Origin: Alphaproteobacteria bacterium
Lineage (GTDB): Bacteria > Pseudomonadota > Alphaproteobacteria > Ferrovibrionales > Ferrovibrionaceae
DNA length: 64,000 nt
Direction of reading: 5' to 3'
Assembly (NCBI GenBank): GCA_017307375.1
Contig: JAFKFH010000013.1
Location: 62,001 to 126,000, forward strand
Below are positions 1 through 8,824 of this stretch, in pieces. The notes under the pieces were generated by a model that was not told the DNA's origin, made no database searches, and worked only from the letters and a program-made list of their open reading frames with translations. Made by a program: the position numbers and the translations under genes. Within the stretch, counting starts at the first letter, position 1; every line of letters starts with the position of its first letter.

Positions 1-33
1 TCCCTGCCCTGATCAAGTTTGCGGGGGTTCGCG

Positions 34-3000
34 ATGGCGGGTGTCGTCTCTGCGCTGCGGCAGCTAGTTCTGGCCGCGGCTTTGGTGGCAGCAGGGAGCA
101 AGACGGCGCTCGCCGCCCTCGTCTATGCAACCAGCATGACGGGGCACACGATCAACGTGATCGATACCGCGACGAACACGATCGTCGCCCAACCCGACGT
201 GGGCGGCATCTCCTATATCGGCGCCGGTGTCCTGCCGAACGGCAACTACGCCTATATCGCGGTGGCAAACCCGAACCAGGTGGCGGTTCTCGATACGCTG
301 ACGCACAGCGTCGTGGCGACGGTCGACACCCTGTCCCAGGCCTGGGGGTTCGCGGCCCTGCCCGATTCGAGCCGCGTGTATGTCAGCGACTACAGCGCGA
401 ACCGCATTCTGGTGATCGATGCCGCGACCAATACCGTGGCGGCAACAATCACGGGCGTCGTTCAGCCCTACGGCGCTGTGGCTGCCCCGGATGGCAGCAA
501 GGTCTACGTCGCCACCTTCTCCGGCACCTCCGTCGTCATCATCGACACCGCGACGAACACCATCGCCGACACGATCGACCTGGGCGGCAGTAGTGCGGTC
601 GCTGTGGACATCTCGCCCGACGGCGGCAAGCTCTATGTGGTCCTGCCCGGGGCGCCGGCGGTGGCGGTCTACGACACGACGACCCTGGCCAGGACCGCCA
701 CGTATACCCTGCCGAGCAGCGCGCGCGGCATCGCGCTTTCCGCCGACGGGGCCAAGGCCTATGTCGCGTTGAATTCGTCGGCCAACGTCGTGGTGTTCGA
801 CACCGCCACCGGCAGCCAGATCACATCGATCACGGTCGGCACGGCGCCGCGCGGCGTCTCGCTCGACGCGACGCGCAGCCGTCTCTACGTGACCAATTCG
901 GGCAGCGGCTCGGTCAGCGTGATCGACGTCACCACCGACACGGTCATCGATACCATCACACCGACACCGGGCGTCAATTCCACGGGCCGGTTCCTGACGC
1001 CCGAGTTGTCGACATTGACCATCGCGACCAGCACCGCAGGCGGCAGCATCAGGGCTGGCCTCGCGACCGGGCCGCAACTGACCTGCACTGCCACCTGCCG
1101 GCGCAACTTCAACGTTTCGGCCACCGTCACGCTGACGGCCGTGCCGCTCGACGGCTACGCCTTCGACCGCTGGGGCGGCGATTGCAGCGGCACCGCGATC
1201 AGCACGACGGTCGACATGGCGACGGCGCCCAGTTGCTCGGCCAGCTTCACCCAATTGCCCCCACCACCGCCGACACCACCGCCACCGCCACCGCCCGTCC
1301 CGGGCTGGTTCAACGAAAACGCCCCGGCCCCGCAACTGGCCACGACCGTCGGACTGGACGGCCGGTTCGTCTCGGCCTCGCTGGCACCGTTCTTCCAGGA
1401 CCCGGCGAGCCTCACCTTCAGCGTCTCGCGGGCCGACGGCGGCGCCCTGCCGGCCGGCATCACCTTCGACCCGGCCACCCTCACCTTCGGCGGCACGGTC
1501 CAGTTGGCCGACCGCCCGGTCCAGACCCTACCAACGGCGGATCCGACCGGTCGATCTGTTCCCAACCCCGTCTATCCGGCCAGCGCACTGATCGAACGCC
1601 TGCCCGTGCTCATAACCGCGCGCGACGGGCGCGGTGCCAGCTACAGCATCACCCAGTATCTCGACCTGCAGACACCGCGCGAACCCGTCGCGATGGCGGC
1701 GCTGTCGGTCAGCCGCGACGGACGGTCGGGCGGCAATGCCATGTCGAGCAAGCCGGCCTTGTCGCATGACGGCGGCCAGATCGTGTTTCAGAGCGCGGCG
1801 ACGAACCTGGTGACGACGGCCTCGCCGGCCGGCACCGACATTCTGCGGTACCACACCCTTGCCGGAACGCTCGATCGGCTCAGCCAGTCTGCGTTTCCGG
1901 GTGGCGGGCCTTCGTCGGGCGCGCTCGGTCCTGCCGTCGACCCGGCGGTCAGCAACGACGGCCAATATGCCGCCTTCACGGCGTCGGGCCAGGGGCTGGT
2001 CGTCGGCCTCGACACCGGCGGCAAGCGGCAGGTCTATCGCATCGGCCTGAAGCATCCCCGTATCGATCTCGACCCGGCGACACCGACGGCCGAACTGGTC
2101 TCGGGCACAGCGGAGGGCGTTGCGGGCAACGATCATTCCGGCAGCCCGACCCTGTCCGCCGACGGCCGCTACGTCGCCTTCGTCAGCCGTGCGACGAACC
2201 TCGGCATCGGGCAGGACGGGACGCCGCGAATCTGGCGAAAGGACCTGTCTACCGGTGCGCTGACCCCAGTCTCGGCGCGGGAGGCAGATGCCGCGGCCGA
2301 TCCTGCCATCACGGCGGACGGACAGGTCATCGCGTTCGCGGCCGGCGGGCAAGTGCATCTCCGCGATCTCGGGACCGGCGCGTTGCGGACGATCGCGCCG
2401 GGAGCCAGCCCGCGGCTGTCGGCCAACGGCGATACCATCGTCTTCGTCGCGGAAAATGCCGTGATCGCCGTGCGGGGCACCAACCGGGACATCGTCGGTG
2501 CCGGCGACCAGCCCAGCGTATCGGACGATGGCCGCTTCGTCGCCTGGCGCACGCCCGAGGGCCAGATCCAGGTCGGCGATATCCTGCGCGGCGTGTCGGC
2601 CCTGGTCAGCCGCACCGGCAACGGCAGTCCCGGTAATGGCAATTCGGCCAACCCGGCGATCGCCGGCGATGGCCGTTCGATCGCCTTCGCCACCAATGCC
2701 CGCGATCTCGTCGGCGGCACGCTGGCGGCGGGGCAGATCATGCTGGCCGGCAATCCGCTGGTCGACCCGGCCGGCACCCGCTACTGGTACGTCGCATCCG
2801 GCGACCGGCAGCCCTTTGCCGTCGAACGGCGCGGCGACCGGGCCTATGTCGCCAGCCTGACCTATGATGCGGCCGGCGCCTCGACCTGGACGGCCGGTTT
2901 CTGCAGCTTCGCCGGCCTCACCTGCACCGGATCGGGCTTTGCCATCGTCTTCGCCGAAACCGGAACCGAGGCGACGCTGCGCTTCGGTCAGACCAGCCTG

Positions 3001-3414
3001 GAGCTGCGCGCCTACCCGCTCGGCGGCAATACCCGGCCGGCGATGCCGGGCCTGCCAGAGGGGGGCTGGTGGTACAATCTCGACGACCCCGGCAGCGCCA
3101 CCGGCTGGTTCCTGGCGATCGCGACACCCGATGCCAACGGCATTCCGGGCGCACCGGTCGCCTTGCTGACCGGGGCGGTCTACGACGCGACCGGCAGGCC
3201 GTTCTGGCTGGCAGGGCAAGGCACGATCGGCGATGGCGGCCTGGCCGCGACGCTGAACCGCTATGCGGGCGGGGCACCGCTCGGGCAAGCTTCGGCGCAG
3301 CCGCCATCCGCCAGTCCGGCCGGCCCGATCGCCCTGACCTGGAGCGGACCGCGCAACGCCACGGCGATCCTGCCGAACGGCCAGCGCGCCAGGCTTGGGC
3401 GCTGGCCGTTCTGA
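34..3414 (+). CDS. Large secreted YVTN/TolB-type beta-propeller protein with C-terminal modules
   Basis: A protein of about 1126 aa with an N-terminal signal peptide ending near the TALAA stretch. Residues ~25-330 carry YVTN-type propeller repeats (recurring VIDTATNTI-like units). Residues ~350-405 form a cysteine-containing beta domain (TCTATC, GGDCSGT), followed by a polyproline linker (~409-423), a putative Ig-like segment, and a second TolB/WD40-like propeller (~560-900; DGRYVAF, DGRSIAF motifs). Two related C-terminal modules start near residues 914 (YWYVAS) and 1009 (GGWWYN) and also occur on two other secreted proteins in this window. I chose ATG 34 over TTG 19; an in-frame stop at 10-12 shows that the gene begins here. 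The architecture suggests an extracellular or periplasmic binding/scaffold role; the ligand is unknown. Confidence 0.85.
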   Translation: MAGVVSALRQLVLAAALVAAGSKTALAALVYATSMTGHTINVIDTATNTIVAQPDVGGISYIGAGVLPNGNYAYIAVANPNQVAVLDTLTHSVVATVDTLSQAWGFAALPDSSRVYVSDYSANRILVIDAATNTVAATITGVVQPYGAVAAPDGSKVYVATFSGTSVVIIDTATNTIADTIDLGGSSAVAVDISPDGGKLYVVLPGAPAVAVYDTTTLARTATYTLPSSARGIALSADGAKAYVALNSSANVVVFDTATGSQITSITVGTAPRGVSLDATRSRLYVTNSGSGSVSVIDVTTDTVIDTITPTPGVNSTGRFLTPELSTLTIATSTAGGSIRAGLATGPQLTCTATCRRNFNVSATVTLTAVPLDGYAFDRWGGDCSGTAISTTVDMATAPSCSASFTQLPPPPPTPPPPPPPVPGWFNENAPAPQLATTVGLDGRFVSASLAPFFQDPASLTFSVSRADGGALPAGITFDPATLTFGGTVQLADRPVQTLPTADPTGRSVPNPVYPASALIERLPVLITARDGRGASYSITQYLDLQTPREPVAMAALSVSRDGRSGGNAMSSKPALSHDGGQIVFQSAATNLVTTASPAGTDILRYHTLAGTLDRLSQSAFPGGGPSSGALGPAVDPAVSNDGQYAAFTASGQGLVVGLDTGGKRQVYRIGLKHPRIDLDPATPTAELVSGTAEGVAGNDHSGSPTLSADGRYVAFVSRATNLGIGQDGTPRIWRKDLSTGALTPVSAREADAAADPAITADGQVIAFAAGGQVHLRDLGTGALRTIAPGASPRLSANGDTIVFVAENAVIAVRGTNRDIVGAGDQPSVSDDGRFVAWRTPEGQIQVGDILRGVSALVSRTGNGSPGNGNSANPAIAGDGRSIAFATNARDLVGGTLAAGQIMLAGNPLVDPAGTRYWYVASGDRQPFAVERRGDRAYVASLTYDAAGASTWTAGFCSFAGLTCTGSGFAIVFAETGTEATLRFGQTSLELRAYPLGGNTRPAMPGLPEGGWWYNLDDPGSATGWFLAIATPDANGIPGAPVALLTGAVYDATGRPFWLAGQGTIGDGGLAATLNRYAGGAPLGQASAQPPSASPAGPIALTWSGPRNATAILPNGQRARLGRWPF

Positions 3415-3418
3415 GCGT

Positions 3419-4303
3419 TCAGCCCTTTTTGCGGCGGGCGGTCTGGCGGATCATCAGGCTGGAGGTGTCGTAGCGGTTGCCACCCATCTCCTGGACCTCG
3501 GCATAGAACTGGTCGACCAGCGCAGTCAGGGGCAGCGAGATGCCGGCCCGTCGCGCCTCGCCCAGGCAGATGCCGAGGTCCTTGCGCATCCAGTCGACGG
3601 CAAAACCGAAATCGTACTTGCCTTCGGCCATGGTCAGGGCACGGTTCTCCATCTGCCAGCTTTGCGCCGCGCCCTTCGAGATCACCTCGATCAAAGTCTT
3701 GGGGTCGAGGCCGGTGGCGGCCGCCAGCGACATGCCCTCGGCCAGCCCCTGCAATACGCCGGCGATGCAGATCTGGTTGACCATCTTGGCCAATTGGCCC
3801 GACCCGGCCGGGCCCATGCGGCGGATCATCTTGGCATAGGTTTTCAATACCGGCTCGGCCCGGTCGTAGACTGCCTCGTCGCCGCCGACCATGATCGTCA
3901 ACTGGCCGTTGACGGCACCGGCCTGGCCACCGGAGACCGGGGCGTCGAGACAGCCGAACCCCTTCTCGGCCGCAACGTTCGCCAGGTCGCGCGCGACGTC
4001 GGCCGAGGCGGTGGTGTGGTCGACGAAAACGGCGCCCGGCTTCATCCCGGCGAAGATGCCGTCCTTGCCCAGCGTCACCTGGCGCAGGTCGTCGTCGTTG
4101 CCGACGCAGGCCATGACGAAGTCGCTGGCCGCGGCGGCCTCGGCCGGGGTCGCGGCGGCGGCGCCGCCATGCTCGCCCGCCCATTTCGCGGCCTTTGCCC
4201 CTGTCCGGTTCCAGACCGTGACCTGATGGCCGGCACGGGCGAGATGACCCGCCATCGGATAACCCATCACCCCGAGACCGATGAAGGCGAGCTTGAGCGA
4301 CAT
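3419..4303 (-). CDS. NAD(P)-dependent beta-hydroxyacid dehydrogenase (3-hydroxyisobutyrate dehydrogenase family)
   Basis: 294 aa, the usual length for the family. The Rossmann motif GLGVMG is at residues 9-14. The substrate-binding signature DAPVSGGQAGA lies near residue 120, and the catalytic-lysine segment GSGQLAKMVNQ near 170. Members oxidise or reduce small beta-hydroxyacids such as 3-hydroxyisobutyrate, tartronate semialdehyde or glyoxylate; the sequence alone does not separate these. ATG 4303 has an AGGGAAG ribosome-binding site. It converges on the upstream propeller gene with only 4 nt between stops and has no obvious partner gene, so the substrate stays open. Confidence 0.9.
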   Translation of the reverse strand: MSLKLAFIGLGVMGYPMAGHLARAGHQVTVWNRTGAKAAKWAGEHGGAAAATPAEAAAASDFVMACVGNDDDLRQVTLGKDGIFAGMKPGAVFVDHTTASADVARDLANVAAEKGFGCLDAPVSGGQAGAVNGQLTIMVGGDEAVYDRAEPVLKTYAKMIRRMGPAGSGQLAKMVNQICIAGVLQGLAEGMSLAAATGLDPKTLIEVISKGAAQSWQMENRALTMAEGKYDFGFAVDWMRKDLGICLGEARRAGISLPLTALVDQFYAEVQEMGGNRYDTSSLMIRQTARRKKG

Positions 4304-4420
4304 CGAGCGCTTCCCTTGATTGCTTACAGGCGGGCCACCTTAATGCCGGCCCGGTGCTCTTGCAATTCGCGGGGGCTGCTGTTCTAGTGGCGGCGCCCAG
4401 GGCTGGCGGAGAGGCGCTCG

Positions 4421-6832
4421 ATGCGTTGGTTGATAAGAATTGCGGCAGGCCTGGTCGGCCTCGTGGCCATTGCCGCCGGCGCACTCTATCTCTATGTCCG
4501 GCAGGCCCTGCCCACCGTCAACGGCACGTTGAACGCCCCCAGCCTGGCCGCACCGGTCGATATCGTGCGCGACCGCGCCGGCGTGCCGCATATCACAGCC
4601 CAGACGCCGGACGACGCGCTCTACGCGCTCGGCTTCGTCCATGCCCAGGACCGCCTGTGGCAGATGGAAATGAATCGCCGCATCGGTTCGGGCCGCCTGT
4701 CGGAGGTGGTCGGCAACAATCCGCGCACGATCGAGGCCGACAAGTTCCTGCGGACACTGGGGGTGCGCTACCGGGCCGAACGCTCGCTGCAATACCTGTC
4801 AGACGATACCAAGCGGCTGCTTGCCGCCTATGCCCGCGGCGTCAATGGTTTCCTGGCCCAGCGGACCGGCCCCCTGCCGCCGGAATTCCTGATCATGGGC
4901 GTGGTGCCGGAACCCTGGACGCCGGTCGATTCGCTGGTCTGGGTCAAGATGATGGCCTGGGATCTCTCCGGCAATTGGCGCACCGAGCTCGAACGGCTGC
5001 GTCTTTCCACCATCCTGTCGCCCGACCAGATGCAGGACTTCTTTCCGCCCTATCCCGGCGACAAGCCGGTACGCCTGCCCGACCTGAAGCAACTCTACCA
5101 GTTCGCCGACGCGGCCGGGCTGCGCGACGCGCTCGGCCGGCTGGCCGAACTGGGGCCCGACGAACCGCAGGTCGAGGGCATCGGCTCGAACAACTGGGTG
5201 ATCGACGGCAGCCGCACCGCCACCGGCAAGCCGCTGCTGGCCAATGACCCGCATCTCGGCCTGTCGGCCCCGGCGCTGTGGTATTTCGCGCATATGTCGG
5301 CGCCCGGCCTCGAAGTGATGGGCGCCACCCTGCCCGGTGTCCCGGCGGTGGTCCTCGGCCGCAACAAGCGGATCGCCTGGGGCTTCACCAATACCGGTCC
5401 GGACACGCAGGACCTGTTCCTGGAAAAGATCGATCCCACCGATCCCGGCAAGTACATCACCCCGTCGGGTCCGCAGCCGTTCGTGACCCGCCAGGAGGTG
5501 ATCAAGGTCAAGGGCGCCGACCCGATCGCGATGACGGTGCGCGAGACGCGGCATGGCCCGATCATCTCCGATGCCCTGGACCTCGCCCGCGAGGCGCTGG
5601 GCAACCAGGACAAGGGTTATGCGCTGGCGTTCCAGTGGACCGCCCTGATGGATGAGGACCGCACCGCCGATGCCGCAATGGGGCTGGCCCAGGCGATGAA
5701 CTGGGACCAGTTCGTGATGGCCGTCCAGCGGTTCGACAACCCGCAGCAGAACATGGTCTATGCCGATGTCGACGGCAATATCGGCTATATCGCCCCGGCC
5801 CGCGTGCCGATCCGCAAGCCCGAGAACGACCTGAAGGGCCTGGCACCGGCACCGGGATGGGATGCCCGCTACGACTGGGCCGGCTTCATTCCGTTCGAGG
5901 GCCTGCCCAAATCCTACAACCCGGCCAGCCACGCCATCATCACCGCCAACCACAAGGTGGTGACCGACGACTATCCCTATTTCCTGACGACGGAATGGGC
6001 CGAACCCTACCGTGCCGAGCGCATCGCCGAACTGATCGCCGCCCGCCAGGTCCATTCGGTCGAATCGTTCCGTCAGATCCAGGGCGATGTCCGTTCGGGC
6101 ATGATCCGCGACCTGCTGCCGGCCATGCTCGCGGTGCCGCAGACCGACAATGCCGCCCGCCAGGCCCTGGCGCTGCTGGCGCCCTGGGACGGCACCGCCG
6201 CCGCCGACCGCCCGGAAGCGCTGATCTTCTGGGCCTGGTACCGCCAGTTCACCCGGCTGGTCAGCGAAGCCAAATTCGGACCGGCCTATGAAGCGTTCTG
6301 GCAGCCCCGCCCCCGCTTCACCAAGGCGCTGCTGACCGACAAGGCGGTCGCGGCACGATGGTGCCCGGCGGCCGACTGCACCGGCCTGGCACGTCAGGCC
6401 CTCGAACTCGGCCTGGCCGAGCTGCGCAAGCTGCAGGGTGACGAGATGTCGCGCTGGCGCTGGGGCGAGGCCCACTACGCCAAGAGCACGCATATGCCGT
6501 TCTCCAACGTCGCCGGCCTGCGCGAGATCTTCGAGATCCGGGTCCCCACCGGCGGCGATACCTACACGGTCAATGTCGGCCGCAATCGGATGAACGACCG
6601 CGAGGCGCCGTTCGCCTCGGTTCATGCGGCATCGTTGCGCGCGATCTACGACCTGGCGGACCTCGACCGTTCGCTGTTCATGCATTCGACCGGCCAGTCG
6701 GGCAACCCGATGTCGCCGCGCTATGCCGACCTTGCCGGGCCCTGGGCCGAGGTCGACTACCTGCCGATGTCGATGAACAAGGCCGACTACGAGGCCGGGG
6801 CCCTCGGTCGGCTGATGCTGACGCCGAAGTGA
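4421..6832 (+). CDS. Penicillin acylase family protein (Ntn hydrolase, S45)
   Basis: 803 aa with an N-terminal hydrophobic anchor or signal (residues ~4-25), so probably exported. The family processes itself autocatalytically before a nucleophilic serine. Here GIGSNNW places that serine at residue 256, giving an alpha part of ~255 aa and a beta part of ~548 aa. Conserved beta-chain blocks are visible: NDPHLGL, then PGVPAVVLGRNKRIAWGFTN. Family members hydrolyse amide bonds of penicillins, acyl-homoserine lactones or other N-acyl compounds. Quorum-quenching acylases look like this, but the substrate cannot be read from sequence. The ATG is preceded by GGAGAGG. It is flanked by divergent and unrelated genes. 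Confidence 0.9.
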   Translation: MRWLIRIAAGLVGLVAIAAGALYLYVRQALPTVNGTLNAPSLAAPVDIVRDRAGVPHITAQTPDDALYALGFVHAQDRLWQMEMNRRIGSGRLSEVVGNNPRTIEADKFLRTLGVRYRAERSLQYLSDDTKRLLAAYARGVNGFLAQRTGPLPPEFLIMGVVPEPWTPVDSLVWVKMMAWDLSGNWRTELERLRLSTILSPDQMQDFFPPYPGDKPVRLPDLKQLYQFADAAGLRDALGRLAELGPDEPQVEGIGSNNWVIDGSRTATGKPLLANDPHLGLSAPALWYFAHMSAPGLEVMGATLPGVPAVVLGRNKRIAWGFTNTGPDTQDLFLEKIDPTDPGKYITPSGPQPFVTRQEVIKVKGADPIAMTVRETRHGPIISDALDLAREALGNQDKGYALAFQWTALMDEDRTADAAMGLAQAMNWDQFVMAVQRFDNPQQNMVYADVDGNIGYIAPARVPIRKPENDLKGLAPAPGWDARYDWAGFIPFEGLPKSYNPASHAIITANHKVVTDDYPYFLTTEWAEPYRAERIAELIAARQVHSVESFRQIQGDVRSGMIRDLLPAMLAVPQTDNAARQALALLAPWDGTAAADRPEALIFWAWYRQFTRLVSEAKFGPAYEAFWQPRPRFTKALLTDKAVAARWCPAADCTGLARQALELGLAELRKLQGDEMSRWRWGEAHYAKSTHMPFSNVAGLREIFEIRVPTGGDTYTVNVGRNRMNDREAPFASVHAASLRAIYDLADLDRSLFMHSTGQSGNPMSPRYADLAGPWAEVDYLPMSMNKADYEAGALGRLMLTPK

Positions 6833-6868
6833 TGACATTTTGTTGCGAGGCAAACCCTCGATTAACTT

Positions 6869-6874
6869 TATAAT
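6869..6874 (+). promoter_or_regulatory. Candidate -10 element upstream of motB
   Basis: A perfect TATAAT lies 42 nt upstream of the motB ATG in a locally AT-rich patch of otherwise GC-rich DNA. No good -35 box sits at 16-18 nt; the nearest TTGCGA (6843-6848) is 20 nt away. A small CGAGG/CCTCG hairpin (6846-6860) just after the acylase stop could help end the upstream transcript. A promoter here would fit the 84-nt gap. Confidence 0.35.
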
Positions 6875-6916
6875 GCGAGGCTGCATCGCCAGCTAGGCGC
6901 CACTGGAACGGGTAGA

Positions 6917-7891
6917 ATGGCTGACCAGTCCAACCAGCCGATCATCATCAAGAAGGTCAACAAGGTCGAAGGCGGCCATCACGGCGGCGCCTGGAAGGTC
7001 GCCTATGCCGACTTCGTGACCGCGATGATGGCGTTCTTCCTGCTGCTCTGGCTGCTGAACGTCACGACCTCGGACCAGAAGAAGGGCATCGCCGACTATT
7101 TCGCACCGGCCTCGATCTCGTCGTCGAAATCCGGTGCCGGCGGCCTGCTCGGCGGCCAGACGGTGATCGTCGACGGGGCGCGCATCGCGACCTCGGGCGT
7201 CGTCTCGGCCCAGCCGGGCATGGCGCCCCCTGCGTCGGACGCCAAGAAGACCGACGAGCAGAAGGAAGGCGACCAGACCGGGGCGGGCCTCGCCGGCCAA
7301 ACCGGCGACGCCTCGGGCCAGTCCGGCGATACCGGCGATGGCACCGGCCGGGCCGGCAAGCTGTCCGACAAGGAGCTCGAGGCCCAGGCGGCGATGCGCG
7401 AAGAACAGAAGATGCGCGAGATCGAGGGCCAGCTGAAGCAGGCGATCCAGGACAACCCGCAGATTTCCGAACTTTCGAAGCAGATCATCACCGACCTGAC
7501 GCCGGAAGGCCTGCGCATCCAATTGGTCGACCAGGATCAGAGCTCGATGTTCAATTCGGGCTCGGCCGGCATGAACGACCGGACGCGCAAGCTGATGCAG
7601 CTGGTGGCCCAGGCATTGGCCAAGCTGCCCAACAAGATCTCGATCTCGGGCCATACCGACGCCACGCCGTTCCGCGGCACCGGCGGCTACGGCAACTGGG
7701 AACTGTCGGCCGACCGCGCCAATGCCAGCCGCCGCGCGCTGGTCGAGGCCGGCCTGGCCCCGCCGCGGATCAAGCAGGTGGTGGGCAAGGCCGATACCGA
7801 GCCGCTGATCTCGTCCGACCCGCAGAACCCGGCCAACCGCCGCATCTCGGTCGTCGTGCTGCGCGAACGCGGCGGCGCCCCCGCTCAATAG
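6917..7891 (+). CDS. motB: Flagellar motor stator protein MotB
   Basis: 324 aa. It has the short basic N-terminus, a single transmembrane segment (~residues 33-48, FVTAMMAFFLLLWLLN) and the proton-binding aspartate in YADF at residue 32, the same number as in E. coli MotB. A long hydrophilic Gly/Ala/Glu-rich linker follows. The C-terminal OmpA-like peptidoglycan-binding domain (ISISGHTDATPF, then NWELSADRANASRR) begins near residue 235. MotB anchors the proton-driven stator to the wall. Unusually, no motA is adjacent: a penicillin acylase gene lies upstream and a ribokinase gene starts 5 nt after the stop. Confidence 0.95.
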   Translation: MADQSNQPIIIKKVNKVEGGHHGGAWKVAYADFVTAMMAFFLLLWLLNVTTSDQKKGIADYFAPASISSSKSGAGGLLGGQTVIVDGARIATSGVVSAQPGMAPPASDAKKTDEQKEGDQTGAGLAGQTGDASGQSGDTGDGTGRAGKLSDKELEAQAAMREEQKMREIEGQLKQAIQDNPQISELSKQIITDLTPEGLRIQLVDQDQSSMFNSGSAGMNDRTRKLMQLVAQALAKLPNKISISGHTDATPFRGTGGYGNWELSADRANASRRALVEAGLAPPRIKQVVGKADTEPLISSDPQNPANRRISVVVLRERGGAPAQ

Positions 7892-7896
7892 CCGCC

Positions 7897-8820
7897 ATGT
7901 CGATCCTGGTCTTCGGCAGCGTCAATGTCGACATCGCGGTCTACGCCCCCCGGCTGCCGCAGCCGGGCGAAACGCTGCACGCCCAGCGCTACGCGATCGG
8001 GCTGGGCGGCAAGGGCGCCAACCAGGCCGCCGCCGCCGCAAGGCTCGGCACGCCCACCATCTTCATCGGCCGCACCGGTCGCGACGAGATGGGCGCGCAG
8101 GCCCGCGGCCTGCTGGGCGGCTACGGCCTCGACCTGGCGGGCGTGGCCGAAGACGACCAGGCTGGAACCGGCATCGCCCAGATCATCGTCGGTGCCGCCG
8201 ACGGCCAGAACATCATCGCGCTGGTCGCCGGGGCCAACATGCGGCTCGGCCGCGCCGACGTCGAACGCGCGGCTGCGCGGCTGGCGGATACCCGCGTCCT
8301 GCTGCTGCAGCTGGAAACGCCGCTCGCGGCCAGCCTCGATCTTGCGGCGCGGGCGCGTGCCGCCGGCATCACCGTCATCCTGGACCCGGCCCCGGCCCCG
8401 GAAGGCGGCCTCGACCCGGCAGTCCTGCAGGCGATCGACATCATCACCCCCAACGAGACCGAGACGGCAGCCCTGCTCGGCCGCCGGCCGGCAACGGCCG
8501 AAGACGCCGTCGCCGCGGCCCGCGAACTGGTGGCCCGCGGCTGCCGCATGGCCATCGTCAAGCTCGGCGGCAATGGGGTCGCCTTTTATGCCGGCGACGG
8601 CCGGGAAGGTTTCGTGCCGGCCTTCCCTGTCACCGTGGTCGACACCGTCGCCGCCGGCGACTGCTTCAACGGCGGCCTGGCCACTGCCTTGGCCCGCGGC
8701 GACACCCTGCCCGACGCGGTTCGCTTCGCCGCGGCCTGCGGCGCCATCGCGGTCACCCGGCCCGGCGCCGCTGCGGCCGCCCCGACCCTGGCCGAGGCGG
8801 AAGCGCTGCTGCGCCGATAG
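7897..8820 (+). CDS. rbsK: Ribokinase
   Basis: 307 aa PfkB-family sugar kinase. The N-terminal ribose-binding pattern GSVNVDIA and GGKGANQAAAAARLG is present, and the C-terminal PfkB signature VDTVAAGDCFNGG holds the catalytic aspartate in AAGD. The product would be ribose 5-phosphate (or 2-deoxyribose 5-phosphate) for the pentose phosphate pathway. It starts 5 nt after motB, so the two are probably co-transcribed, and it is convergent with a nucleoside hydrolase gene 4 nt away, which could supply free ribose. No ribose importer is present in the window. Confidence 0.93.
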   Translation: MSILVFGSVNVDIAVYAPRLPQPGETLHAQRYAIGLGGKGANQAAAAARLGTPTIFIGRTGRDEMGAQARGLLGGYGLDLAGVAEDDQAGTGIAQIIVGAADGQNIIALVAGANMRLGRADVERAAARLADTRVLLLQLETPLAASLDLAARARAAGITVILDPAPAPEGGLDPAVLQAIDIITPNETETAALLGRRPATAEDAVAAARELVARGCRMAIVKLGGNGVAFYAGDGREGFVPAFPVTVVDTVAAGDCFNGGLATALARGDTLPDAVRFAAACGAIAVTRPGAAAAAPTLAEAEALLRR

Positions 8821-8824
8821 CGGG

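Noticed and set aside
1258-1302. CCA/CCG/ACC repeat, considered as a tandem repeat or CRISPR-like element
   Set aside because: It simply encodes the polyproline linker of the propeller protein; no spacers or direct repeats.
1528-3288. Long open frame (586 codons) antisense to the propeller gene
   Set aside because: High GC makes long antisense frames common; it is Arg/Gly-rich without domains, while the plus-strand protein has signal peptide and recognisable repeats.
6843-6848. TTGCGA as -35 partner of TATAAT upstream of motB
   Set aside because: The 20-nt spacer is too long for a standard sigma-70 promoter; only the -10 was kept with low confidence.
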